42,191 nucleotides of DNA from Nitrospira sp. GTDB lineage: Bacteria > Nitrospirota > Nitrospiria > Nitrospirales > Nitrospiraceae. The stretch lies in contig VOPR01000009.1 of NCBI GenBank assembly GCA_009594995.1, forward strand, positions 1-42,191. The letters run 5' to 3'. The position numbers and the translations under genes were made by a program. The notes beneath the pieces were generated by a model that made no database searches, was not told the origin of the DNA, and saw only the letters and a list, made by a program, of their open reading frames with translations. Positions 24,974-32,869 of this stretch are shown in pieces (within the stretch, counting starts at the first letter, position 1; every line of letters begins with the position of its first letter).

Positions 24974-25885
24974 CTATGGAGCCGTCGGAAGCGGAGTGAG
25001 TCGTTTCCACAGGTAAGTACCGCCATGTTGCCGGGGAGGGATGTTGTCTCTGGTGCCGACACGCACATACCACCAGATTCCTTTCGCTTCGGTGCCGTCC
25101 TCTGAGAGGACCACTTCAAAGGCGCCTTCCCGATCATTCCCGGTCTGTCTCCAGGTGCCCTGCCAGCGCCGATCATTGAAGCTGGTGGTAGAAAACTGGC
25201 CCCCCTGCCAGGTGTAGGGCCCATTGCCTTGCGGATCCAATGTGGCGACGTATTTCTTATTGTCTTCGATTTCCGTGACTTCCCATTCGCCGCTTAAGTT
25301 AACCCCGTTCGGCACGGCTGGCTGGGTATCGGATGCCCGGTGAAGCAGCGCAGCCTTGTCGGCGGCGGCCTGCTCTGTTCCGCTGTCATGATGACGGGTG
25401 GATTCGTGCCAGGCCACCAGGATCCATCGGCCATCCCGCCGTTCCATCACGCCTGTCTCCCGAAGCGGGAGTACCATCCGTTGCGTCAGGTCGGCCGGGT
25501 TGCTGTACCGAATGTAGTTCGACTCCATCGCAAACCAGGCGATATCCCCCTTCGTCCACATGTGAAGGCTGGTGATAGGAATCTCGAGCTTGACGACCGA
25601 GTCAAACTCACTGCGCATGTCGGCAGCCAGGTCGGGCCACCCGATGTATTTACGCCCGTCAATCGTATAACCAATGGCATCAACATCGTGGGACATGTAT
25701 TTCGACATGGTGGCCAGATCCCGCTCGGCATTGGCCTGAACGAGGGCACGCAGCGTGGTCTCGGGATCGAGGGGTTCATTGGCTTGCGCTGCAGTCATGC
25801 ACAGGATGCTGAGCAGCGGACCGAGCAGGAGGCAGTGCTGAAGCCTCAGGCCGAAGGATTTCTGTTTAAAAAATAGACGGTGCAT
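24974..25885 (-). CDS. Secreted SnoaL/NTF2-like protein with C-terminal beta domain
   Basis: A 303-residue protein with a signal peptide (core LQHCLLLGPLLSILCMTAA, cut after AQA at about 35). Residues about 38-170 form an NTF2/SnoaL-like (DUF4440-type) domain: LRALVQANAERDLATMSKYM, TIDGRKYIGWPDL, HMWTKGDIAWFAMESNYIRY, and ERRDGRWILVAWHES. After a linker, residues 205-300 are beta-rich with repeated tryptophans (LSGEWEVTEIEDN, RRWQGTWRQTG, KGIWWYVRVGT), a lipocalin-like pattern. Such proteins usually bind or convert small ligands; none can be named. ATG 25885 is chosen for the signal peptide; an upstream GTG at 25933 is possible. It lies 74 bases before the PHM-like gene and is probably co-transcribed. 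Confidence 0.85.
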   Translation of the reverse strand: MHRLFFKQKSFGLRLQHCLLLGPLLSILCMTAAQANEPLDPETTLRALVQANAERDLATMSKYMSHDVDAIGYTIDGRKYIGWPDLAADMRSEFDSVVKLEIPITSLHMWTKGDIAWFAMESNYIRYSNPADLTQRMVLPLRETGVMERRDGRWILVAWHESTRHHDSGTEQAAADKAALLHRASDTQPAVPNGVNLSGEWEVTEIEDNKKYVATLDPQGNGPYTWQGGQFSTTSFNDRRWQGTWRQTGNDREGAFEVVLSEDGTEAKGIWWYVRVGTRDNIPPRQHGGTYLWKRLTPLPTAP

Positions 25886-25966
25886 AGGTGTGAAACCACG
25901 GAGGACAGTGACTCGTAACTCTACCGGCGCCACCGAGTTGAGGCTACCTGGCGCCTTGAGGTGGTG

Positions 25967-26773
25967 TCAATGGATATTTGCCTGGTCGGGGATACCAGTA
26001 ATGGTGCAGGCAACCACCGTGACATTGTCGATGCCACCGTCGTCGAGGGCGGCCTGGATCAGAGCCCGAGTCGCGAGCGCCGGATTGTCTGCGTGGGAGA
26101 AGGCGGTTTCCAAAATGTGTTCGTCGGTCAACATCTTCGTGAGACCGTCGGAGCAGAGCAATAGGAGGTCGCCGCTGAAAAGCTCGAGCGACAAACAGTC
26201 GCTCTCCAAGACCGGGCCAAGTCCCATTGCGCGAGTCAGCACATGGCGGTCCGGGTGTCGCGCAGCCTGCGCGGGGGTGAGGCGCCCTTCGCGAACATCG
26301 GCTTCAATGAGCGTGTGGTCCCGCGTCAGCAAGGTGATGGTGCGTCTCCTCACCAGATAGGCTCGGCTATCGCCGACGTTCAGGACGAGGAGCCGCGGGT
26401 TCGGCAGCGGCAGCAGGTGCGCCATCACGAGCGTCGTGCCCATGCCCAGTAATTGAGGATGGCGATCGGCATGGGCACGGACGGCTGCATGGGCCTGCTC
26501 AGCCATGGTCGTCAGCAGGAACTTCCCGTGCTCTTCGTCATTCTCCGTCTCGTTGGCAGGGCTGCGAACAAGGGTTGGTGAGAAATCGGCGAGCGCATCC
26601 ATCACGAGTCGGCTAGCTACATCACCTCCCGGATGGCCTCCCATCCCATCGGCTACAGCCCACAGTCGGCGTCGGTTATCGACGAGGAACGTATCTTGGT
26701 TGGTGGCACGGACCAATCCACGATCCGTCTGGCCATATCCCGCCCATTCCCACATGTCGTGACGTGTATTCAC
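25967..26773 (-). CDS. PP2C-family serine/threonine protein phosphatase
   Basis: A 268-residue metal-dependent phosphatase. PP2C motifs appear in order: TDRGLVRATNQD (about 16-27), WAVADGMGGHPGGDVAS (about 38-54), GMGTTLVMA, LNVGDSRAYLVR, LTRDHTLIEADVREG, LTRAMGL, LLLCSDGLTKML and DDGGIDNVTVV. The metal-binding aspartates (ADGMGG, SDGL, GIDNVT) are all present. No membrane segment. A partner kinase (PknB type) is not in the window. The GTG at 26773 sits one base after the TAG of the exonuclease gene, so translation is probably coupled; ATG 26755 is an alternative. Confidence 0.93.
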   Translation of the reverse strand: MNTRHDMWEWAGYGQTDRGLVRATNQDTFLVDNRRRLWAVADGMGGHPGGDVASRLVMDALADFSPTLVRSPANETENDEEHGKFLLTTMAEQAHAAVRAHADRHPQLLGMGTTLVMAHLLPLPNPRLLVLNVGDSRAYLVRRRTITLLTRDHTLIEADVREGRLTPAQAARHPDRHVLTRAMGLGPVLESDCLSLELFSGDLLLLCSDGLTKMLTDEHILETAFSHADNPALATRALIQAALDDGGIDNVTVVACTITGIPDQANIH

Positions 26774-26774
26774 T

Positions 26775-27548
26775 CTATCCGATCGGATTCAGCGACGGAG
26801 GACCGTATCGCAGAGCGAGCCTGTCATAGAGGCAGGCCGCGAGCGGCTCAAGGTTTTGCGTATCGGCGGCATTATAGCGCACGAGCTGGTCCAATGCCGC
26901 CTCATCGCCGGCGCGATATTGATGCCACAACCGGACGGCCTCCAATCCGTCGAGTTGTAGGAGATCGGTGTCCCGTGCAATGTCCAATTCGCGTTCAATG
27001 TGTTTCAGTCCGCCCTGCAGGCCCACGCGTCTGGCGGCAAAGCAGAGATCGAAATGTGGAATCGAAACCCGCAATCCCTTGAAGCAGGTCTGCAGGTAGG
27101 GAATATCGAAGACGGTCCCGAAAAATGTGACGAGCAGGTCGGCCTGATCGAGTTCGTCCTGAATGGTCTCTTGGGTAAGAGACTCGCCACACACCAACGT
27201 GCGCATGCGTCCCTGGCGGTGGAGTCCGACAATCGTTACCTGTCCCTCGCGGGCCGAAAGGCCCGTCGTTTCAATGTCGAGATAAAGCGCCCGGGAGCCG
27301 AACGTACGAAACAGCCGCCAGTGGTCGCGGGTGTGCAGGCAGTCAGCAAAGTACCGGGGGTTGTGGAGATCAAGATGGTCCTGCGCGCGAGCCAGCTCTG
27401 CATCGTAGGCGACCTTTCTCGCCGGAGAGATGCCCGGCAGATTCGATTCCCGGCGAAAGGCGGCCCAATCGGCAATGCCCCCTTCCCAGAGCCGTCGTTC
27501 GGTTGAGGGGCCGATGCCCTTCAGATGGACAAACGTAGAGGTCAGCAT
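26775..27548 (-). CDS. YprB-like RNase H-fold (DEDD) exonuclease
   Basis: A 257-residue protein. The N-terminus looks like a helix-hairpin-helix (FVHLKGIGPSTERRLWEGGI, about 6-25). Residues about 85-250 form an RNase H-like exonuclease domain (PF13482 type): ALYLDIETTGLS with the first catalytic D and E, LLVTFFGTVFDIPYL with the second D, and VRYNAADTQNLEPLA with the last D. FDLCFAARRVG and KHIERELDIARDTDL are typical of the YprB group. Nuclease substrate unknown. It begins the minus-strand run with the phosphatase and diverges from the cyclophilin-like gene. Confidence 0.88.
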   Translation of the reverse strand: MLTSTFVHLKGIGPSTERRLWEGGIADWAAFRRESNLPGISPARKVAYDAELARAQDHLDLHNPRYFADCLHTRDHWRLFRTFGSRALYLDIETTGLSAREGQVTIVGLHRQGRMRTLVCGESLTQETIQDELDQADLLVTFFGTVFDIPYLQTCFKGLRVSIPHFDLCFAARRVGLQGGLKHIERELDIARDTDLLQLDGLEAVRLWHQYRAGDEAALDQLVRYNAADTQNLEPLAACLYDRLALRYGPPSLNPIG

Positions 27549-27585
27549 AGACGTGACGTGAGAACCTGTGGTCCGGATTGTAGCC

Positions 27586-27614
27586 TTGATTTCAAGGGAT
27601 AAACAAGTTAGAGT
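27586..27614 (+). promoter_or_regulatory. Possible promoter for the cyclophilin-like/DUF507 genes
   Basis: TTGATT (27586-27591) and TAGAGT (27609-27614) are 17 bases apart in the 132-base divergent region. Each box matches the consensus at four of six positions, so support is modest. Confidence 0.35.
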
Positions 27615-27680
27615 CCGCGACTGGTGCGGAGTTTCGTCACTATGGTGTTGCGCACGGCATCACGGCGCAGGTGAGGGGTC

Positions 27681-28079
27681 ATGACCACGAATGGAACGAT
27701 GAAGCGAATTCGAATTAAAGTCGGCGGTGTGCAGTTGGAAGCCGAATTAAAGGGAACCCGGACAGCTCAGGAACTCTATCAGGCCTTGCCTGCGGAAGGT
27801 CCGTTGAATGTGTGGGGCGAAGAGTTTTATTTTAAAGTGCCGGGTGTCAAAGATCACCGTGAAACTGCGACGACGCAGGTCAAAGTCGGTGATGTGGCGT
27901 TCTGGGGAGCCGGCCAAGTTCTGGCCATTTTCTTCGGGCGCACGCCGATGAGCATGGGGGCTGATCCAGTGCCTGCCGATCGGGTTAATGTCGTGGGGCG
28001 AGTGCTGGGGGATGCGGCGACGCTTCGGCAGGCCATGAACGCAAGTACGATACGGGTGGAACGGATCGAACCGGCGTAG
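27681..28079 (+). CDS. Cyclophilin-like fold protein
   Basis: A 132-residue cytoplasmic protein of the TM1367/cyclophilin-like family (PF04126). The pattern is IRIKVGGVQLEAEL (strands), RTAQELYQALPAEGPLNVWG (helix), EEFYFKVPG, KVGDVAFWGAGQVLAIFFG and DRVNVVGRVLGD. Family members have a cyclophilin barrel, but prolyl isomerase activity has not been established for them. The ATG at 27681 has GAGGGG three bases upstream; ATG 27699 is a second choice. It heads a plus-strand run with two DUF507 genes. Confidence 0.88.
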   Translation: MTTNGTMKRIRIKVGGVQLEAELKGTRTAQELYQALPAEGPLNVWGEEFYFKVPGVKDHRETATTQVKVGDVAFWGAGQVLAIFFGRTPMSMGADPVPADRVNVVGRVLGDAATLRQAMNASTIRVERIEPA

Positions 28080-28113
28080 CTGGTGGTGTAAGTTCATTGG
28101 GGAGTCGACTGGA

Positions 28114-28395
28114 ATGAGACTGGCCAAAGAGCGGGTCCATCATATGGCGGATTCGGTGATCGCCCGCCTGCACGAGTTGAATTTTCTCGAGGTCACCGGA
28201 GATCGAAAGGCCCTCCGCGAGTCGTTGGAGCACACGATGACGGAGGAGCTGATGGTGGAAGATCGTCTGAACGTCGAAGTGCGCAAAATGATGCAGCCCT
28301 ATGAGCGACAAATCGAGCAGGGGCAGGTCGATTACCAGAAGATGTTTACGATGATCAAGCAGAAGCTGGTGCGTGAGCGCGGGATCATTCTCTAG
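28114..28395 (+). CDS. DUF507 family protein (first of a pair)
   Basis: A 93-residue mostly helical protein. The segment MRLAKERVHHMADSVIARLH, the acidic centre (TMTEELMVEDRLNVEVRKMM) and the tail DYQKMFTMIKQKLVRERGII follow the DUF507 (PF04368) pattern. The function of the family is unknown. It starts 34 bases after the cyclophilin-like gene and is followed 32 bases later by a second DUF507 gene. No signal peptide or membrane segment. Confidence 0.9.
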   Translation: MRLAKERVHHMADSVIARLHELNFLEVTGDRKALRESLEHTMTEELMVEDRLNVEVRKMMQPYERQIEQGQVDYQKMFTMIKQKLVRERGIIL

Positions 28396-28427
28396 GCGTC
28401 TCACCATCCTGGGTCGGAGTCTTATTC

Positions 28428-28703
28428 GTGATCAGTGACGACAAAGCCAGCCATCTCGCCCATCTGGTACTGGGCGCCCTGAAGAAGAGTGCTCAATGCA
28501 GGCTGACCGAGGATGACGGGAAGGTCCTGCGCGAGATTAAACGGGTCGTGGCGTCCGAACTCGCACTGGAAGCGGAGATTGACAAAAAAGTGCGGGCGAG
28601 GCTCGCGTCCTATACCAGGCAGATTGTGGAAGGCAGTCCGGAATGGGACGTGATGTATCGAAAGACGTCCGAAGAAGAACAAAAGAAACGCGCGAAGCCC
28701 TGA
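28428..28703 (+). CDS. DUF507 family protein (second of a pair)
   Basis: A 91-residue helical protein similar in plan to the previous one: ISDDKASHLAHLVLGALKKS, LREIKRVVASELALEAEIDK and the C-terminal YTRQIVEGSPEWDVMYRKTS. It is a paralogue rather than a copy, since few residues are identical. GTG 28428 is the start; no strong ribosome-binding site is visible. Pairs of DUF507 genes suggest a heteromer, which is inference. Confidence 0.88.
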   Translation: MISDDKASHLAHLVLGALKKSAQCRLTEDDGKVLREIKRVVASELALEAEIDKKVRARLASYTRQIVEGSPEWDVMYRKTSEEEQKKRAKP

Positions 28704-28738
28704 TCGCGCGTGGCGAACGATATCGACGAGGTGATGTG

Positions 28739-29179
28739 ATGAGACTGAGTGGATGGATGGCCCTGTGCCTGCTGGTGCTCTCGGTTTCCGCCTGTACCCA
28801 TGCGAAGCCGAAACCGCTTGTGCCGCTCGAGTTGAGCTACGGCACCAAAGCCGATGCGATCGCCCTGAACACCCAGGGGGCACAGGCGTTTCAGGCCGGT
28901 CAAATGGCGGAAGCCAAGAATCTGTTCGGCCAGGCCGTGAAGGCGGCACCGGACTCCGGCCAGGCCCATTATAATTACGCGCTGGCACTCAATGCCTTAG
29001 GCCAAACGGACCAAGCGCGCCAGGAATTTATCGAGGCAGCGAATCTGGCACCTGGAGACAAGGTGATTTGGGATTCGCCGGCGCTGCGTCCGTTTGGAAA
29101 TCCCGATGTGCCCAAAGGCGCGCCGAAGGAACATCCATACGGGACGAACAGACCCACGATCGGCAGCGGCCCGCGTTAG
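28739..29179 (+). CDS. TPR-containing lipoprotein
   Basis: A 146-residue protein with a lipoprotein signal (LCLLVLSVSAC; lipobox V-S-A-C19). Two TPR units follow (about 43-110): ALNTQGAQAFQAGQMAEAKN and AHYNYALALNALGQTDQARQ. The tail is rich in proline and glycine. It would be anchored to a membrane and act as a protein-binding adapter; the partner is unknown. ATG 28739 is chosen because GAGG lies seven bases upstream and the lipobox is then at the usual place; the frame is open from 28643, overlapping the DUF507 gene. Confidence 0.85.
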   Translation: MRLSGWMALCLLVLSVSACTHAKPKPLVPLELSYGTKADAIALNTQGAQAFQAGQMAEAKNLFGQAVKAAPDSGQAHYNYALALNALGQTDQARQEFIEAANLAPGDKVIWDSPALRPFGNPDVPKGAPKEHPYGTNRPTIGSGPR

Positions 29180-29218
29180 CCTGCATGTGAAATATTGTTG
29201 AGAGGAGATAAGCGCGAC

Positions 29219-29686
29219 ATGGCGACCGAATTAGAGGTGGGTGCAAAGGCGCCGGACTTTTCCTTGCCGGATCAGGACGGCAAAGCCGTCACACTGAAAA
29301 GCCTCAAGGGCAAGCAGGTGGTCCTGTACTTCTACCCCAAGGACGATACCTCCGGTTGTACGAAAGAAGCCTGCGACTTCAGGGACTCCCTCGCGCCGAT
29401 TAAGAAAGCCGGAGCTGTAGTGATCGGGGTCAGCAAGGATGGGAAGTCATCGCATCAAAAGTTTATTGCAAAGTACGGGCTCCCCTTTGCTCTTTTGAGC
29501 GACGAAGATGCGGCGGTGTGCACGGCCTACGGAGTGTATAAGGAAAAGAGTATGTACGGCCGGAAATATTTGGGCATCGAGCGCAGCACGTTCGTGATCG
29601 ACGCGACGGGGCGGATCAAGGCCTTGTTCAGGAAGGTCAAGGTTCCCGGTCATGTGGACGAAGTGCTCGAAGCGCTGAAGGCTTAG
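29219..29686 (+). CDS. bcp: Thioredoxin-dependent peroxiredoxin Bcp
   Basis: A 155-residue peroxiredoxin of the Bcp/PrxQ type that reduces hydrogen and organic peroxides with electrons from thioredoxin. The peroxidatic cysteine lies in YFYPKDDTSGCTKEACDFRD, with the resolving cysteine five residues later (C-x4-C). The C-terminal ERSTFVIDATGRIKALFRKV is typical. GAGGAG lies ten bases before the ATG at 29219. Thioredoxin, a likely reductant, is encoded at 13114. Confidence 0.96.
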   Translation: MATELEVGAKAPDFSLPDQDGKAVTLKSLKGKQVVLYFYPKDDTSGCTKEACDFRDSLAPIKKAGAVVIGVSKDGKSSHQKFIAKYGLPFALLSDEDAAVCTAYGVYKEKSMYGRKYLGIERSTFVIDATGRIKALFRKVKVPGHVDEVLEALKA

Positions 29687-29711
29687 GCCGTAGTCCAGGT
29701 TGCCGGGGCGT

Positions 29712-29984
29712 ATGTACCCGTGGCTCGTTTTCTCGCTCGTTATGGACCCGCTGGAAAAAACATCCCATGCCTACCGTGCCGCTGCCTTGTCCCTCGTGCC
29801 CGGGCTTGGTCATCTCTATATCGGGGAAAAGCGGGGAGGGCCGCTGCTGCTGGCCGGGTTGCTGCTGATCATTCTCTGGATGGGGGTATTTTCGTTCGCC
29901 CTCATCCCATTGATTGGGCTGGTCTTGTTTTGCATGGGAGATACCTATCTCACGGTCAGTCGCGACCGCGGACTCCTCTCCTAA
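29712..29984 (+). CDS. Small membrane protein
   Basis: A 90-residue protein with two hydrophobic stretches, RAAALSLVPGLGHLYIGEKR (re-entrant or first helix) and GPLLLAGLLLIILWMGVFSF joined to ALIPLIGLVLFCMGD. The motif PGLGHLYIGEKRGG resembles the start of TM2-like small membrane proteins (PGxGqfYlG). The role is unknown. ATG 29712 is chosen; TTG 29700 and ATG 29742 are in frame too. It lies between bcp and a secreted protein gene on the same strand. Confidence 0.72.
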   Translation: MYPWLVFSLVMDPLEKTSHAYRAAALSLVPGLGHLYIGEKRGGPLLLAGLLLIILWMGVFSFALIPLIGLVLFCMGDTYLTVSRDRGLLS

Positions 29985-30023
29985 ACCATCGGAATGTGTG
30001 CTGAGAGGAAGGTCGCCCGTACC

Positions 30024-30884
30024 ATGACCACATCGTTTCGTCGGATCTTCCTCGCTGTCGTGTTCTGGTTGGCGGCAGGGGTTGCGGTCGAAGCCGCAGA
30101 CAAGGCCGCCGCTGTTCTCACGGTGCGCGATGCGCTGACGTTGCCGAATCATTCGGTTCGAATTGAGACTCGATTGATCGGGAAGGACTCCACCGGCAAC
30201 GTGCCGCTGGGCGGTGTCCTGCTGCATCTGCGCATCGACGGCAAGGAAATCACCACCGGGAAAACCAATGACGCTGGGGAGGCCTCATTCGAGTACCTGC
30301 CGAAGATGCGGGGCACCAATACCATTAGTGTCTCGGTTGATGACGCGGCCCAGGTGACTGCGGAGAGAAGCGACGCGACACTGTGCGTATGGGAGCGCCG
30401 GCGTCCGATTCTGGTTGTGGAACTCGCCGCGCTGATCCAAGCGGCTTCCCCTTCGACGGTGCCCGCGGACTCTCTGGCAACGTCAGCAAGTGGTGAGGTT
30501 GCGCCGACGCCGGTTCCTGAATCAGCCGACGAATTGTCCCGATTGACCCAATACTATTACAACGTCGTCTATGTGACGGGCGGCGAGTCCGGACCGATGG
30601 CAAACGAGTCCATCGCGCAGGTTCGTCGATGGTTGGAGGCGCACAAGTTTCCTCCTGGATTCCTGGCGCCGCCGTCGTCGGGAGGACTGAGCACGACACT
30701 TGAGACGTTTAAACAGGATGGTTGGGCGACGATGAAAACCGGTATCGGGCACACAAAAGCATTCGCAGATACCCTGCTGCAGCACCGGATGGAAGTAGTG
30801 GTGGTGCCGGAGTTGCCCAAGAGCGAAATGCCGCGCAAAGCGAAGGCGGCCAAGGATTGGAAAGAGGTGCGCAAGAAACTGTGA
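30024..30884 (+). CDS. Secreted protein with Ig-like and degenerate HAD-like domains
   Basis: A 286-residue protein with a signal peptide (RRIFLAVVFWLAAGVAVEAA). Residues about 28-115 form an Ig-like beta domain (VRIETRLIGKDSTGNVPLGG, GKTNDAGEASFEYLP). The second half resembles the HAD-like domain of LNS2/APP1 phosphatases: ESADELSRLTQYYYNVVYVT, VRRWLEAHKFPPGF, and GIGHTKAFADTLL. The catalytic DxDxT is absent; the corresponding strand reads ILVVELAALI. I infer a non-catalytic relative. Confidence in the gene is high, in the HAD relation moderate. The ATG at 30024 has GAGGAAGG about 12 bases upstream. Confidence 0.78.
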   Translation: MTTSFRRIFLAVVFWLAAGVAVEAADKAAAVLTVRDALTLPNHSVRIETRLIGKDSTGNVPLGGVLLHLRIDGKEITTGKTNDAGEASFEYLPKMRGTNTISVSVDDAAQVTAERSDATLCVWERRRPILVVELAALIQAASPSTVPADSLATSASGEVAPTPVPESADELSRLTQYYYNVVYVTGGESGPMANESIAQVRRWLEAHKFPPGFLAPPSSGGLSTTLETFKQDGWATMKTGIGHTKAFADTLLQHRMEVVVVPELPKSEMPRKAKAAKDWKEVRKKL

Positions 30885-30956
30885 GCCGCGCGCCGGCCGT
30901 TTTCTGCTTGCGCATCTGATGCGGAGGTTCCGGACGACTTTCCTGGAGCCGAGCGA

Positions 30957-30986
30957 TTCACTCCCCGGTGCAAATCATGGTATGTT
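30957..30986 (+). promoter_or_regulatory. Possible promoter of fabI
   Basis: TTCACT (30957-30962) and an extended -10 (TGGTATGTT, with TATGTT at 30981-30986) are 18 bases apart, 45 bases upstream of fabI. Confidence 0.4.
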
Positions 30987-31031
30987 CAGCGCCCGGGAAG
31001 GTGTTATCTCATTGAAGGAGCAGGAGCCCGT

Positions 31032-31811
31032 ATGTTGTTAGAAGGCAAGAAGGGTCTGATCATTGGTGTGGCCAATAAGCATAGTATCGCCTGGGCGATC
31101 GCGCAGGCTGCGGCGCGGGAAGGCGCGCAGATGCTGTTTAGCTACCAAAACGAACGGTTGCGCGAAAATGTTGAGGAATTGGTGCAAACACTGCCCGGCG
31201 CCTCCGCCTGTGTGTGTGATGTGGGCGATGACAGTCAAATAGATGCGATGATGAAGCAGGCTGCTGCGAAACTGGGGCGGTTGGATTTTCTGGTGCATTC
31301 CCTGGCCTTCGCCCCCCGCGAAGAATTGACCGGAGAATTCGTGAACACGACCCGCCAGGGATTTGCGACGGCCCTCGATGTGAGCGCCTATTCCCTCGTG
31401 GCCGTCACGCGGGCGGCGATGCCGTTGATGACGGAAGGCGGCTCGGTCGTGACGCTGACCTATCTTGGCAGCGAACGGGTCGTGCCGCACTATAACGTGA
31501 TGGGAGTGGCCAAGGCGGCGCTTGAAGCGACCGTGCGGTACCTTGCCCACGATCTCGGGCCGAAAAACATTCGGGTCAATGCCGTCTCCGCCGGACCGAT
31601 CAAAACGTTGGCGGCTCGTGGCGTGTCCGGTATCAGCAAGATGGTCGATCATCATCGCGCGTTCGCTCCGCTTCGGCGCGCGACCGAGCAGGGCGAAGTC
31701 GGAGATACGGCGCTGTTTCTGGTAAGTCCGTTAGGCCGCGGCATCACCGGAGAGGTGATCTACGTCGATGGGGGATACCATATTCTCGGCTCCCTGGCTT
31801 CCGTCGATTAG
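31032..31811 (+). CDS. fabI: Enoyl-[acyl-carrier-protein] reductase FabI
   Basis: FabI reduces trans-2-enoyl-ACP with NADH in the last step of each fatty-acid elongation round. The 259-residue protein has the FabI-type nucleotide motif GLIIGVANKHSIAWAIAQ, LDFLVHSLAFAP, and the catalytic Y144, Y154 and K161 (TYLGSERVVPHYNVMGVAKA). The end GEVIYVDGGYHILG is typical. GGAG is found about ten bases before the ATG. With accD it is part of the window's fatty-acid genes, though not in one operon. Confidence 0.97.
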   Translation: MLLEGKKGLIIGVANKHSIAWAIAQAAAREGAQMLFSYQNERLRENVEELVQTLPGASACVCDVGDDSQIDAMMKQAAAKLGRLDFLVHSLAFAPREELTGEFVNTTRQGFATALDVSAYSLVAVTRAAMPLMTEGGSVVTLTYLGSERVVPHYNVMGVAKAALEATVRYLAHDLGPKNIRVNAVSAGPIKTLAARGVSGISKMVDHHRAFAPLRRATEQGEVGDTALFLVSPLGRGITGEVIYVDGGYHILGSLASVD

Positions 31812-31872
31812 GAGGCCGGACGCTCTGTACGCCCGATCCGCACTGCGCGCCGTCTCCGGCCGCTTCGAGGGT

Positions 31873-32775
31873 GTGCCTCGGCGGACTCGGGCGGTTCTTT
31901 GTCCGCTCACCATTCTCCTCTGCTTTTTCATCACTGTCTTTGGGGCGAGCCAGCCACGGCCCGGTTTTTCTGCACAGCTCACCGATCGGGAAGAGGACGG
32001 GTTGGTGGGTCCTGTCCAGTCCGTCGAAACCAGAGAGAGTCTGCTGGTGCAAACCGATCGCTATGATTCGCACGGTCGCCTCGTGGAGCGCATTCAGGGA
32101 GGCCGGGAGTCGGCTCAGGGGTTGTGGCCGCTGCAGTTTAGCTACCGCTATGATCAGGTGGGAAGGCGGGTTGCCGAGGTCGTGCGGGATGCACGCGGTG
32201 AACTCGTGAAAGAGACCCGCTCGGTCTACGACGATCACGGGAATCGCTCTGCCGAGTTGGCGGTCTGGGGTGATGGCACATTCGAGAATGTCTCGCTCTA
32301 TGAATACGATGAGGCGCATCGGCGCATAAGAGGGCTTCATTACAATGGAGTGCAGGTGATCAATCGCAACCTCTATGCCTATGACGGCGCAGGTCGCTTG
32401 CTGCGGGAGCGATTCGAGCGGAACTATCAGTATGACGCGGCCGGTCATCACGTGCTGGCGACGGATCGATTCGACGTCGGGTATGACGTGGCCATCCTCT
32501 ATGACGACCGGGGACACGTGCGCGAGAAAGTCGTATCCGATCTCAAGGGGCGAAGACAAAGCCGCTCCGAGTTTCGCTACGATGAACGCGGCAGTCAGAT
32601 CGAAGAGCGCAGCTACGATGCCGCCGGTCGTCTCACCGACCGGAAGGCGTATCGTTACGACTACGATGCCGCCGGGAACTGGATCGCAGAAACCTTTCAC
32701 TGGTGGGAGGTTTCTGATGGACGCGAAACGCTTAGGCATTCCAATGTCCGGGAGCGTAGTATCACGTACTACTAA
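31873..32775 (+). CDS. Secreted YD-repeat (RHS-like) protein
   Basis: A 300-residue protein (from GTG 31873) with a signal peptide (MPRRTR then AVLCPLTILLCFFITVFGAS). The rest is a run of YD-type repeats of about 20 residues: DRYDSHGRLVERI, YRYDQVGRRVAEV, SVYDDHGNRSAEL, YEYDEAHRRIRGL, YAYDGAGRLLRER, YQYDAAGHHVLAT, FRYDERGSQIEER, YDAAGRLTDRKAYR and YDYDAAGNWIAETF. RHS proteins are usually far longer and carry a toxin core; this one is only the beta-repeat part, with no core motif. The start is uncertain: an ATG at 31768 would overlap fabI by 44 bases. Confidence 0.8.
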   Translation: MPRRTRAVLCPLTILLCFFITVFGASQPRPGFSAQLTDREEDGLVGPVQSVETRESLLVQTDRYDSHGRLVERIQGGRESAQGLWPLQFSYRYDQVGRRVAEVVRDARGELVKETRSVYDDHGNRSAELAVWGDGTFENVSLYEYDEAHRRIRGLHYNGVQVINRNLYAYDGAGRLLRERFERNYQYDAAGHHVLATDRFDVGYDVAILYDDRGHVREKVVSDLKGRRQSRSEFRYDERGSQIEERSYDAAGRLTDRKAYRYDYDAAGNWIAETFHWWEVSDGRETLRHSNVRERSITYY

Positions 32776-32869
32776 ATCCCTGCCTGATGCAGCGTCGTGC
32801 CTGATCGATGTGAGACACTTAAAGCCTATCGGCCTCTTTCCGCGTAAGCGGTGACATGGCCAAGGGCGG

